From a bacterium (lineage in GTDB: Bacteria; Sysuimicrobiota; Sysuimicrobiia; Sysuimicrobiales; Segetimicrobiaceae), in contig DATGFS010000031.1 in NCBI GenBank assembly GCA_035308905.1, positions 56,173 to 120,172 on the forward strand: a stretch of 64,000 nt of DNA. Direction: 5' to 3'. Numbering within the stretch: the first letter of the stretch is position 1; each line of letters begins with the position of its first letter. Positions 44,729 through 53,170 of this stretch are shown in pieces. Below the pieces are notes generated by a model. The model saw only the letters and a program-made list of their open reading frames with translations. It was not told the origin of the DNA and did not search any database. The position numbers were made by a program, and so were the translations under genes.

Positions 44729-45673
44729 GTGCGCAGCCTGGGGTTCATCGCCCGCCGCTTGGGCGCGCTGGCCGTGGTGCTGGCGGTCGTCTCGGTGCTC
44801 GTGTTTGCCGTCGTGCAGCTCCTGCCCGGCGACGTCGCGACGGAAATCCTCGGCACCTCGGCCACGCCGGAAGATCTCGCGGCCCTCCGGCTGAAACTGG
44901 GACTGACGCGCCCCGCGCCGGTCCGGTACGCGGAGTGGATCGGCGGCGTGGTGCGGGGCGATTGGGGGCAGTCCCTGCTCTACCAGATGCCGGTGCGGCC
45001 GCTCGTCCTCGAAGGGCTGGGACGGTCCGCGGTGCTCGCGGGGCTCGCGCTCCTCATCGCCGTGCCGCTCTCGATCGGGCTGGGGGTCGTCGCGGCCCTG
45101 CGGCGCGACCGACCGCTCGACCACGCAATCAGCACGCTCACGCTGATCGCGCTGTCGCTGCCGGAGTTCGTCTGGGGCACGCTGCTGATTCTGCTGCTGG
45201 CCTACCGCTTCCGGATCTTCCCGCCGTCGAGCATGGTCGACCCGCAGGCCTCGCTGGCGTCTCAGGCCGCGCGCTTCGTGCTGCCGGTGCTGACGCTGAT
45301 CCTCGCGCTGCTGGCGCAGATGACCCGCATGACGCGCGCCAGCATGATCGACGCGATCCGGCAGCCGTTCACGGAGGCCGCGCGCCTCCGAGGGCTGCGG
45401 CCGCGCCGTGTCGTGGCGCACGCGCTGCGCAACGCCCTCCTCCCCACCGTCGGGATCGTCGCCCTCAACGTCGGCTTCCTGCTCGGCGGCATCGTGATCG
45501 TCGAGACGATCTTCTCGTATCCGGGACTCGGCCGGCTGCTCGTCGACAGCGTGAACCACCGCGATGTGCCCATGCTGCAGATGGCCACGCTCGTCGTCGC
45601 CAGCGCCTACGGGCTCGCCAACCTGGGGGCCGACATCGTGTACGCGTACTTGGACCCGCGGATCCGGTACTGA
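44729..45673 (+). CDS. Peptide ABC transporter permease, DppB/OppB type (importer 5)
   Basis: A 314-residue DppB-type permease. Elements: first helix LGALAVVLAVVSVLVFAVV, LLPGDVATEILG, LKLGLTRPAPVRY, the coupling loop AARLRGLRPRRVVAHALRNA, FSYPGLGRLLVDSV and terminal AYLDPRIRY. Start GTG 44729 is 15 bp after the binding-protein stop. It pairs with the DppC gene three bases downstream. Confidence 0.93.
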   Translation: MRSLGFIARRLGALAVVLAVVSVLVFAVVQLLPGDVATEILGTSATPEDLAALRLKLGLTRPAPVRYAEWIGGVVRGDWGQSLLYQMPVRPLVLEGLGRSAVLAGLALLIAVPLSIGLGVVAALRRDRPLDHAISTLTLIALSLPEFVWGTLLILLLAYRFRIFPPSSMVDPQASLASQAARFVLPVLTLILALLAQMTRMTRASMIDAIRQPFTEAARLRGLRPRRVVAHALRNALLPTVGIVALNVGFLLGGIVIVETIFSYPGLGRLLVDSVNHRDVPMLQMATLVVASAYGLANLGADIVYAYLDPRIRY

Positions 45674-45676
45674 GCC

Positions 45677-46573
45677 GTGGCCGAGCTCCTGCCTCCCGCC
45701 GCGAGCCCCCTGCCGGTCGGTCCCGCGGCCGCGGCGCGCCGGTGGATGGCGCTGCGCCGTGCCGCCGGTGCCCTTCGCGGGTCGAAGGCCGCGACGGTCG
45801 GGGCGGCGATCCTGGCCGTGCACCTCGTCCTAGCGGTCCTCGGGCCCGCGCTCGCACCGTACCGGTACACCGAATTTCACATGACGCACCTGCTCGAGGC
45901 GCCGTCCCGGCAGTTCCTCGCGGGCACGGACCAGTTCGGGCGCGATCAGTTAAGCCGCGTCATGTGGGGAGCGCGCGGCACGCTCACGCTCGCCGTCGTC
46001 AGCACGGTGCTCGGTGAAGCGCTCGGCGTGACGGTCGGCCTCGTCGGCGGGTACTATCGCGGCGTCGTCGACGAGGTCCTGATGCGAACGATGGACGCGC
46101 TGATGGCCTTTCCGTCGATCCTGCTCGCGATGCTGATCCTTACGAGCCTCGGCCACAGCCCGACGTACGTGGTCATCGGCATCGCCGTCGTCTTCATGCC
46201 GCGGGCCGCGCGGGTGCTGCGCGGCGTGGTCCTGAGCCTCGCCGCGTCCGAGTTCGTCGACGCGGCCCGCGCCCGGGGCGAGCGCGGATGGTACATCCTC
46301 TTCCGCGAGTTGCTGCCCAACGCGTGGACGCCGATTATTGTGGACACGACCATCCGCTTCAGTTACTCGATCCTGCTCGCCACGTCCCTCGGCTTCCTCG
46401 GCCTGGGCGCCGCGCCGCCAAGCCCCGACTGGGGCCTCATGATCAACGAGGCGCTGCCCTTCCTCAACCAGGCGCCCTGGCTCGCGCTGCCGCCGGCGGT
46501 CGCGATCTCGAGCGCGGTCGTGGGCGCGAACCTGCTCGGCGACGGCATCCAGGCCAGCCTGAGGCCAGAGTAG
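45677..46573 (+). CDS. Peptide ABC transporter permease, DppC/OppC type (importer 5)
   Basis: A 298-residue DppC-type permease. Elements: helix AAILAVHLVLAVLGPAL, LAGTDQFGRDQLSRVMWG, LMRTMDALMAFPSILLAML, coupling loop DAARARGERGWYILFRELLPN, PPSPDWGLMINEAL and terminal LLGDGIQASLRPE. The last motif departs from the usual LRDxLDP. Start GTG 45677. The next gene starts one base after its stop. Confidence 0.92.
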   Translation: MAELLPPAASPLPVGPAAAARRWMALRRAAGALRGSKAATVGAAILAVHLVLAVLGPALAPYRYTEFHMTHLLEAPSRQFLAGTDQFGRDQLSRVMWGARGTLTLAVVSTVLGEALGVTVGLVGGYYRGVVDEVLMRTMDALMAFPSILLAMLILTSLGHSPTYVVIGIAVVFMPRAARVLRGVVLSLAASEFVDAARARGERGWYILFRELLPNAWTPIIVDTTIRFSYSILLATSLGFLGLGAAPPSPDWGLMINEALPFLNQAPWLALPPAVAISSAVVGANLLGDGIQASLRPE

Positions 46574-46574
46574 C

Positions 46575-48449
46575 ATGGCCGCCCGGGCAGCACCAACGGG
46601 AACCACCACCGGGACGCCGGTCCTGGACGTGCGGGACCTCGAGGTCGTCTACCGGACGGCGCGCGGTCCGGTCAACGCCGTCCGCGGCGTGTCGTTCGCC
46701 GTCGCGGCGGGAGAGATCTTCGGGCTCGTCGGCGAGTCGGGCTCGGGGAAGAGCACCGTGGGGTTCGGCGTCATGGGCGCGCTGCGCCCACCGGCCGCCG
46801 TGCGGGGCGACGTGCGCTACCGCGGTGAGCCGCTCCTCACCAAATCCCCGGCCGCGCTGCGCGCGCTGTGGGGGCGGCGGCTGTCGATCGTGTTCCAGAA
46901 TCCCGGCAGCACGCTCAATCCCGTCCTGCGCGTCGGCGCCCAGGTCATGGAGGTGCTGCAAGAACACGAAGGACTCGACCGCGCGGCTGCCTTCACGAAG
47001 ACCGTCGAGCTGTTCAATGCGGTGCAGCTCCCCGATCCGGCCGGCGTGGCCGTCAAGTATCCTCACCAACTCAGCGGCGGCCAGCAGCAGCGCGTGTCGA
47101 TTGCGATGGCGCTGGCGTGCGATCCGGATCTGCTCGTGATGGACGAGCCGACGACGGGATTGGACGTCACGACCGAAGCCCGCATCCTCCAGCTGGTGCG
47201 GTCCCTGCGTGCGCGCACCGGCGCGGCGATCCTCTACATCTCGCACAACCTGGCGGTGATCGCGCAGCTCTGCGACACCGTCGGGGTCATGTACGCCGGC
47301 GAACTGGTGGAGACGGGGCCGGTCGCCGATGTCTTCGCCAGGCCCACGCATCCCTACACGCTGGCGCTGCTCCGGTGCCTGCCCCGCGTGGACGCGCCGT
47401 CCGCGCAGCGATTGCTGCCCGCGATCGAAGGCGCGCTGCCCGATCCGGCCGCGCCGGTAACCCACTGCCAGTTCGCGCCGCGGTGCGCGATGGCCGAGGA
47501 CCGGTGCCGCCGGGAGCCACCGCCGCTGGTGGAGGCCCGGCCGGGCCGGGCGAGCCGGTGCTTCTTCTGGGAGAAGGTCCCGGGGCCGGACACGGTGCCT
47601 CCCGAAAGCATCCGCGCGGCGAGCCGGGCCGTCGACGCGGGAGCGGCCGTGCTCGAGGCGCACGGACTCACGCACCAGTATGGGACGCCGGGACGCCGCC
47701 TCGCTCCCGGACTTGGCGCCCCGCCACTTCGGGCGCTCGACAACGTGTCCCTCACGGTCTTCGGCCGGGAGGCTCTCGCGATCATCGGCGAGAGCGGATC
47801 GGGCAAGACCACGCTTGGCCGCTGCCTCGTCGGGGTGCTGCAGCCGACCGCGGGCGAGATCACGCTGCGGGGCCGCGCGCTGCCGCGGCGTCCCGAACGG
47901 TGGACGCGGTCCACGCGGCGCCACATCCAGATTGTCTTCCAGAATCCGGACCTGACGTTGAACCCGCGCCGGACCGTGTTCGAGGCGGTGGCCCGGCCGC
48001 TGGAGCTGTTCGGCGGGGGCACCCGCGAGGACCGGCGCATACGGGCAACGGCGCTGCTCGAGGCGGTCAAACTCGGCGCGCGGTATCTCGACCGGCTGCC
48101 GCATCAACTGAGCGGCGGCGAGCGGCAGCGCGTGGCTATCGCGCGCGCCTTTGCCGCCGATCCCGACATCGTGGTCTGCGACGAGCCGACCTCGGCGCTC
48201 GACGTGTCGGTCCAGGCGACGATTCTCAACCTGCTGGTCGTTCTTCAAGACTCGCGCGGGGTTTCATACGTGTTCATCTCCCACGACCTGTCGGTGGTGC
48301 GGCATCTCGCGGATCGCGTAATGGTGATCTATCGCGGGAGCGTGGTGGAGGAAGGGCGGACCGAAGACGTGTTCGGCTCGCCGCGCCACGAATACACCAA
48401 AGCGCTGCTCGCGGCGGTGCCGACCTTCAAGACGCGGGCGGAAGCCTAA
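46575..48449 (+). CDS. Fused DppD-DppF peptide ABC transporter ATPase
   Basis: A 624-residue protein joining two ABC ATPase domains. Domain 1: Walker A GESGSGKST at residues 53-61, signature LSGGQQQRVSIAMAL, Walker B LLVMDEPTTGLD, then the oligopeptide-importer C-terminal block (FAPRCAMAEDRCRREPP). Domain 2: Walker A GESGSGKTT at about 405-413, signature LSGGERQRVAIARAF, Walker B IVVCDEPTSALD. Both catalytic sites look intact. In most species DppD and DppF are separate. It is the last gene of importer 5 and overlaps the convergent PrpD gene by four bases. It may serve importers 1-4 as well. Confidence 0.94.
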   Translation: MAARAAPTGTTTGTPVLDVRDLEVVYRTARGPVNAVRGVSFAVAAGEIFGLVGESGSGKSTVGFGVMGALRPPAAVRGDVRYRGEPLLTKSPAALRALWGRRLSIVFQNPGSTLNPVLRVGAQVMEVLQEHEGLDRAAAFTKTVELFNAVQLPDPAGVAVKYPHQLSGGQQQRVSIAMALACDPDLLVMDEPTTGLDVTTEARILQLVRSLRARTGAAILYISHNLAVIAQLCDTVGVMYAGELVETGPVADVFARPTHPYTLALLRCLPRVDAPSAQRLLPAIEGALPDPAAPVTHCQFAPRCAMAEDRCRREPPPLVEARPGRASRCFFWEKVPGPDTVPPESIRAASRAVDAGAAVLEAHGLTHQYGTPGRRLAPGLGAPPLRALDNVSLTVFGREALAIIGESGSGKTTLGRCLVGVLQPTAGEITLRGRALPRRPERWTRSTRRHIQIVFQNPDLTLNPRRTVFEAVARPLELFGGGTREDRRIRATALLEAVKLGARYLDRLPHQLSGGERQRVAIARAFAADPDIVVCDEPTSALDVSVQATILNLLVVLQDSRGVSYVFISHDLSVVRHLADRVMVIYRGSVVEEGRTEDVFGSPRHEYTKALLAAVPTFKTRAEA

Positions 48450-49834
48450 GGGGCGCGCAGCGCTTCGAGCAGCTGGTCCACGTTCGGTCGTTCGTCGAGT
48501 GACAGCGTGATGGCCTCAATCGCTCGGACCGATGCCGGCGGCAGCGTGCGGGCGGCGAGATCCCGGTATTTCGCGATCACCTCAGCGTCTGGCAGTGGGT
48601 TCTCGGGCGCGCCGCGTCCCACGTCCACGTGTCCGGTGTGCGCCTGTCCATCGGTGGTCGTGATCGTGATGTAGGGCTCAGTGCCCTCCGGCAGGGTCGT
48701 ATCGACGCGCATGTCGACCTTCGCCATCAGCGCGCGGGTGGCGCGATCCGTGAGCCACTTATCTTCATACTCGTCCAACAAGGCCCGGCCGGTCATCAGG
48801 GCGACCGCCACGCTGTACGGCAGGCTCATCTGGGCGGCCAGGCGGGTCTCGGGTGCCCGGTCCCCCAGCATCTGCATGTCAGCCGCGGTGCACCGGATCG
48901 CGACACCAGCGACCCGGTCGGGGGCCAAGGTGTGGCGGCGCCGCAGATCGAGCACGGCGTCCAGCGCGCTGTGCGCGCCGCGGCAGCAGGCGTATGGTTT
49001 GACGCCGCTGCGCATGATCTTGAAATCCGTCCCCAGCCCCTGCGTGAGCCGCTCCGGCTGGGCGTCGCCCCGCGCGTAGGTGTTCAGGAATCCGCCCCAC
49101 TCAGCTTCGAAGACCTGCGACGGTCCGGTAAACTCTTCGCTTGCCAGCACGCCCGCGACCACGCCCGACTCGGCGGCGCGCCCGGGATGATAACGCTTGC
49201 TCATCGCGCCGTCGGCGAGAAACGCCCACGTCCCCCCGGTGAAGGTGCCCGCCAACCCGAGCGCCCACGTCGTGTGGCGGGCGTCCAGATTCAATACTTT
49301 GGCGACCGCGGCCGCGGCGCCGAAGCTCCCGCACGTCCCGGTCGAGTGCCAGCCGCGTCCGTTGTGGGCTCGATAGCCGCCGGCCGCCTCCATGACCCGG
49401 AGCGCCACGTCGTAGCCCACGACGATCGCCTCGAGGACGCGGGCCCCCGGGACTCCGCGGCCCTCGCACACCGCCAGCACGGCCGGGAGGACGACGGCAC
49501 CGGAATGATCGCACCCGCCGAAGTCGTCCAGTTCTTGGGCATGCGCGGTGATGCCGTTGACCAGGGCCGCGCCCGCCCGCGTGGTGCGCTGCGCGGTGCC
49601 CCACAACGTCGACGGCCCGTCAGGCGCCGCCAGCGTCCGGACCGCGCGAATCGCCGCCTGGCCCTCCGCGGTCGGCACGCCGGCGAGCGCCGCGCCCAAT
49701 GTATCGAGTGTCAGGATTTTCGCGTGGGCGAGGACGGCGGCCGGCACCTGGTCAAGGCGCAGCGAAACGCCGAACTCGGCGAGTTGCCCGGCGCGCGTCG
49801 TCGTCGCGGTCCCGGTGGACGGCACGGCCGTCAT
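48446..49834 (-). CDS. MmgE/PrpD family protein (copy 2)
   Basis: A 462-residue MmgE/PrpD-fold protein, distinct from copy 1 but with the same blocks: ILTLDTLGAALAG, NGITAHAQELDDFGG, VVLPAVLAVCEGRG, GWHSTGTCGSFGAAA and GVKPYACCRGAHSALDAV. ATG 49834 overlaps the stop of the upstream lyase gene (ATGA), so the pair is translationally coupled. The combination of an MmgE/PrpD epimerase/dehydratase fold with an ArgH-like lyase is the arrangement used for iminodisuccinate-type compounds; the specific substrate is inferred, not shown. Confidence 0.87.
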   Translation of the reverse strand: MTAVPSTGTATTTRAGQLAEFGVSLRLDQVPAAVLAHAKILTLDTLGAALAGVPTAEGQAAIRAVRTLAAPDGPSTLWGTAQRTTRAGAALVNGITAHAQELDDFGGCDHSGAVVLPAVLAVCEGRGVPGARVLEAIVVGYDVALRVMEAAGGYRAHNGRGWHSTGTCGSFGAAAAVAKVLNLDARHTTWALGLAGTFTGGTWAFLADGAMSKRYHPGRAAESGVVAGVLASEEFTGPSQVFEAEWGGFLNTYARGDAQPERLTQGLGTDFKIMRSGVKPYACCRGAHSALDAVLDLRRRHTLAPDRVAGVAIRCTAADMQMLGDRAPETRLAAQMSLPYSVAVALMTGRALLDEYEDKWLTDRATRALMAKVDMRVDTTLPEGTEPYITITTTDGQAHTGHVDVGRGAPENPLPDAEVIAKYRDLAARTLPPASVRAIEAITLSLDERPNVDQLLEALRAP

Positions 49835-51330
49835 GCCGAGAGCGCCCCGGCGGCGCGCTCGAGCCCCGCGATCGCCGCCGCGATCTTGCCGGTCTGCTGC
49901 GCGTGCCAGGCGGCGTGCCGGTCGGTCGCCTCGCCGAGCACGCGGATGTGGTCCGCGGCGTGGCGCGGGTTGGCGCTGCCCTCGGTGACCCGCGTCTCGA
50001 GGAACGCGCGCGGATCCAGGATGCGGTGAAGATCCGCGGCGCCGAGCTCGATGTCGCGCCCGGCCATCTCCTGCGCGGCGCGGCGGAACAACTCGACGGA
50101 GGCGTCGGCCGGGCCCTGTTTGGCGTCGGTCGAGTACTTCACGAAACGCCCCACGACATGATGCGCGGTCCGGAAGGGCAGATCGAACCGGCGGACGAGT
50201 TCGTCGGCCAGGTTGCTGGCCGTGCTCCAGAACACGCCCGCCCGCTCGGCCATCACGTCTGCGCGCACACGCAGCGTCCGCACGGCCTCAGCCAGCAGGC
50301 GGAGCCCGGCGCGGGACGCGCGCAGCGCCTCCGCCAGGGTGTCGTCCCCGAACATGGCGTCGAGATCGGTCGAGAGCACGCCTCGCTGCGCACACATCAT
50401 CGACGGCAGCCACCCGGCCGCCTGCCCCGCGAGGGCCTTCACCCGTTCGAGCGCGTGCGGGTTCTTCTTCTGCGGCATGATGCTGCTCGTGCCGGCCAGG
50501 CCGTCGGCCACTTCGACAAACGAGAATTCCCACGACGACCAGACGTAGAGGTCGGTCGCGTGGCGGCCCAGGTTGCTCATCAGCAGCGCAAGGGCGGCGA
50601 CGCCTTCTTCAAGCACATCCCGCGCGAAGACGCCCGCGTCGGAGGCGTTCACCACGAGACCGTCGTGCCCGAGCAGTTCGGCCGTCCGGCGGCGGTTCAC
50701 GGGCCACGACGTGCCGACCAGCGCGGCGCCGCCAAGCGCGTTGAGGTTGGTGCGAGCGAATGTGCCCTCCAGACGTTGAAGATCGCGCTCGAAGATGCTC
50801 GCTTCGCGGAGCAGATAATGCGCGAACGTGCCCGGCTGCGCGTGCTGGAGGTGCGTGTACGCCGGCATGATTGTCTCGGTGTGCTGTGCGGCCAGCGAGA
50901 GCAGCGCGCGCTCCAGCGCGATGAGATCGGCGATGGTGCCGAGGAGCGCGTCGCGCAGGTAGACGCGGTCCGCGGCGGCCTCCTGGTCGTTGCGGCTGCG
51001 GCCGGTCTGGAGCCGCCCCGCGATGTCGTGACCAAACTGCTGCTCGAGGTAGCGTTCGATCTGCACGAGGTACGAGCCCGACCGCGGCTCCCACGGAAAG
51101 TCGTCGGGACCGAGATCCAGGACCTGCCGCAGGCCCCGCAGCAGCTTGGCGCCGCGCTCGCGGGTCAGCATCCCCTCCTCGACCATCATGACGGCGTGCG
51201 CGAGGTCCACCAGCGCGTACGCGCGGAACCGCTCGCGAAACATCGGCAGCCTCGGCATCTCGTCATATTCGATCAAGACGTCGCTGCGCGGGCCGAGCCG
51301 AGCTTCTTCGAGAAAGAGATCCTGCTTCAC
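49831..51330 (-). CDS. Argininosuccinate lyase-like C-N lyase (fumarase/aspartase superfamily)
   Basis: A 499-residue lyase. The superfamily signature GTSSIMPQKKNPHALE is intact, as are TGRSRNDQEAA and HLQHAQPGTFAHYLL with the catalytic-region His and Ser loop. True argininosuccinate lyase is about 460 residues and usually sits with arginine genes; none is near. Instead it is coupled to an MmgE/PrpD gene and divergent from an M20 deacylase, which favours a role like that of iminodisuccinate or EDDS lyases, splitting an N-substituted aspartate to fumarate and an amine. A genuine ArgH cannot be excluded. Confidence 0.85.
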   Translation of the reverse strand: MKQDLFLEEARLGPRSDVLIEYDEMPRLPMFRERFRAYALVDLAHAVMMVEEGMLTRERGAKLLRGLRQVLDLGPDDFPWEPRSGSYLVQIERYLEQQFGHDIAGRLQTGRSRNDQEAAADRVYLRDALLGTIADLIALERALLSLAAQHTETIMPAYTHLQHAQPGTFAHYLLREASIFERDLQRLEGTFARTNLNALGGAALVGTSWPVNRRRTAELLGHDGLVVNASDAGVFARDVLEEGVAALALLMSNLGRHATDLYVWSSWEFSFVEVADGLAGTSSIMPQKKNPHALERVKALAGQAAGWLPSMMCAQRGVLSTDLDAMFGDDTLAEALRASRAGLRLLAEAVRTLRVRADVMAERAGVFWSTASNLADELVRRFDLPFRTAHHVVGRFVKYSTDAKQGPADASVELFRRAAQEMAGRDIELGAADLHRILDPRAFLETRVTEGSANPRHAADHIRVLGEATDRHAAWHAQQTGKIAAAIAGLERAAGALSA

Positions 51331-51403
51331 GGGTCACCTCGATCGTCCTCGAGCGGGTGCCGCTCTATTCGATGGGTGAGAAGCGCAGTCCCGTCCGCTC
51401 GTC

Positions 51404-51418
51404 CCCACCGGAGGTGGG
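51404..51418. promoter_or_regulatory. Palindrome in divergent lyase/M20 control region
   Basis: CCCACC-GGA-GGTGGG is a perfect 6 bp inverted repeat in the 144 bp between the two divergent start codons. It could be an operator or a stem in the M20 leader. No convincing -35/-10 pair was found nearby. Confidence 0.28.
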
Positions 51419-51474
51419 CGCCACCGACGGGCCGTAGTGTCTTGACCGGAACAGCCAACTTTGGAGGGCATCGC

Positions 51475-52725
51475 ATGCAGCTGGGCGAGCGGGTCAGTGG
51501 AGCGGTTGAGGCGCGGCGCGAGGAGCTGATTCGGCGCTGCCAACGGCTGCTCCAGATTCCCAGCATCGACCGGGAGAGCAGCCCGCCCGGCGACACGACA
51601 GAGGTACACCGGTTTGCGCGCGGCGATCTCGACGCGCCCGGCGTGGAGCAGTCAGACGTCACCGTGCGCGAGGGCCTCCCGAATTTGATCGCAACCGTCA
51701 CGGGCGCCGGCCCCGGGCCGCACCTCGTGCTGAACGGCCACTTCGACACGTACCCGCCCGGCGATCGCGGCCGCTGGACCCGCGACCCGTTCGGCGGCGA
51801 GCTCGTCGACGGCCGCATCTACGGCCGCGGCGCGATCGACATGAAAGGCGGCGACGCCGCGCTGATGACGGCCTTTCTCGTCATGGCGGAGCACCGCCGG
51901 GACTGGCGTGGGCGGATCACGCTGACGCTCGTGTCGGACGAGGAGACCGGGGCAAAGTTCGGGTCTGAGCACCTGGCGGCAAACTGTCCGGAAGTGCAGG
52001 GCGACATGGTGCTGAGCGCCGAGCCGAGCGGCGCGAGCCTCGTCCGGTTCGGCGAGAAGGGCGCGAGCCGCCTGACTTTTACGGCCCGCGGGCTCTCGGG
52101 GCACAGTCCGGTGCCGAGCATGGGCCGCAACGCGAATCATCTGCTGATGGATTTCTTGACCGATCTGCGGGGCCTCGCCGGCCCGTACGCCGGTACGCCG
52201 CCCTGGCTGCGCGAGATGGCGGCGAAGATCGGTCCGACGTTTGACGCGATGTTCGGATCCGGCGCGGCGCGGTATATCCTCGAGACGACGGTCAACGTCG
52301 GAGTGCTGCGCGGGGGCGAAAAGGATAGTCTGATCCCGTACCACGCCGAAGCGTGGGTCGATATCCGCATGCCGTTCGGGTTCACGCACGCCGAGGTGAT
52401 GAACGAAGTCCGCGCTCGGCTCGAGCGGCATCCGCATATCGAGTGCGAGGTCCGCCACTGGCGGGATCCCAACTTCACAGATCCGGCGCATCCCCTGGTG
52501 CGGACCATGGTGGACAGCGTCACCGCGGTGCGAGGTGCGCCCGTAGAATTGAGTTGCTCGTTGGGCGGGACAGACTGCCGGTTCTGGCGGCGGCGTGGCA
52601 CGCCGTGTGTCGTATATGGGCCAACGCCGCACAATATCGCGGCGCCAGACGAGTACATTGAAGTCGCGGATCTAGTCAATGTCACCAAGGCGCATGCGCT
52701 GACGATGGCGAGGCTGCTCGCGTGA
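51475..52725 (+). CDS. M20 family metallopeptidase/deacylase (ArgE/DapE-like)
   Basis: A 416-residue M20 enzyme with a complete two-metal site: LNGHFDTYPPGD (His, Asp), YGRGAIDMKGGDAA (bridging Asp), LVSDEETGAKFGSE (general-base and ligand Glu), SAEPSGASL (Glu) and PTPHNIAAPDEY (C-terminal His). The lid domain is in the middle. It would hydrolyse an N-acyl or peptide bond. Start ATG 51475 has GGAGG seven bases upstream; the frame is open much further upstream but that crosses the lyase gene. It contrasts with the altered M20 protein at 29675-30841. Confidence 0.92.
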   Translation: MQLGERVSGAVEARREELIRRCQRLLQIPSIDRESSPPGDTTEVHRFARGDLDAPGVEQSDVTVREGLPNLIATVTGAGPGPHLVLNGHFDTYPPGDRGRWTRDPFGGELVDGRIYGRGAIDMKGGDAALMTAFLVMAEHRRDWRGRITLTLVSDEETGAKFGSEHLAANCPEVQGDMVLSAEPSGASLVRFGEKGASRLTFTARGLSGHSPVPSMGRNANHLLMDFLTDLRGLAGPYAGTPPWLREMAAKIGPTFDAMFGSGAARYILETTVNVGVLRGGEKDSLIPYHAEAWVDIRMPFGFTHAEVMNEVRARLERHPHIECEVRHWRDPNFTDPAHPLVRTMVDSVTAVRGAPVELSCSLGGTDCRFWRRRGTPCVVYGPTPHNIAAPDEYIEVADLVNVTKAHALTMARLLA

Positions 52726-52942
52726 TCGTGCGTTAATTCCTGACTATCGCCGGCGAGCGGATTTGAATCGATGACCTGCGCATTCCGAATGACCCCGAAG
52801 CCAATGTTCGACAATCTTCCGACACTTCGAAGGCTCAAAGAACCAGTGAATCGGCAAGAGTTCTTTCCGGCGGATCTCGCCGGTCATAGCTCGCCGCCAC
52901 GGGTGGACGTCGACGGCGGCGCCAACGTAGCTGCGGCCGCCG
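52726..52942. other. Intergenic region upstream of cyclic glucan synthase
   Basis: First half of a 441 bp gap. No gene is supported. It contains the tRNA-like repeat copy B at 52749-52801. The reading frame of the glucan synthase is open through here from 52771, but this part has no homology-like character and precedes the likely promoter at 52943-52970. Confidence 0.5.
52749..52801. repeat. Dispersed degenerate repeat, copy B (tRNA-like relic)
   Basis: Partner of the copy at 34543-34596, sharing GCCGGCGA, an ATTTG core, ATGACCTGC, CATT, CGAA and GAAGC in order. On the minus strand TTCGGAA, GCAGGTCAT and TTCAAATCC resemble an anticodon loop, variable region and T-loop, but stem pairing is poor. 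It lies where the catabolic island meets the glucan synthase gene. Confidence 0.45.
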
Positions 52943-52970
52943 GGGACATTGTCTTTGCGCCTGTTATACT
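52943..52970 (+). promoter_or_regulatory. Extended -10 promoter for cyclic glucan synthase
   Basis: TG-T-TATACT (TG at 52962-52963, -10 hexamer 52965-52970) is a good extended -10 element, with GGGACA (52943-52948) at 16 bp as a partial -35. Transcription would begin near 52977, leaving a leader of about 190 bases before the ATG at 53167. Confidence 0.5.
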
Positions 52971-53101
52971 AACCAGGGACAGCCCGCACGATGCGAGCGC
53001 GGTGGTGTCTCCTTCGGCCAACAACACACCGGCTTCTCCGAGGTTTCGTGCAGCGACTCCGTCGGCATCGAAAAACCACGATAGACATACAGAGAAGAGG
53101 G

Positions 53102-53170
53102 GTGCCGTTGGTGCAGCTTCACGGGTATCTCGCAGATCCCCCGTGCCGGAATCCCGCATTGCCGGCATGA
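53102..53170 (+). CDS. Possible short upstream ORF in glucan synthase leader
   Basis: A 22-codon open frame beginning GTG (53102), with TTG 53108 and GTG 53111 as alternative starts placed seven and ten bases after AGAGG. Its TGA at 53168-53170 overlaps the glucan synthase ATG (ATGA). Because that ATG has no ribosome-binding site of its own, the short frame could deliver ribosomes by coupling. There is no homology evidence for the peptide. Confidence 0.25.
   Translation: MPLVQLHGYLADPPCRNPALPA

Noticed and set aside
43136..45823. 895-codon minus-strand open frame
   Set aside because: It is antisense to the importer 5 binding-protein and permease genes, which have unmistakable family motifs; long antisense frames are expected at this GC content, and its Arg/His-rich translation matches no family.
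49699..51474. Long upstream extension of the M20 frame
   Set aside because: It runs antisense through the lyase gene; the family similarity and a strong ribosome-binding site begin at 51475.
52771..53166. N-terminal extension of the cyclic glucan synthase to 52771
   Set aside because: The frame is open, but it lies partly upstream of the extended -10 promoter, overlaps the tRNA-like repeat, has a low-complexity Ser/Ala/Pro translation and no family similarity.
34484..53166. Whole 34.5-53 kb block as an integrative element
   Set aside because: No integrase, transposase or relaxase gene and no clean direct repeats were found; only the degenerate repeat pair hints at it, so it is kept as a finding and not annotated as a mobile element.
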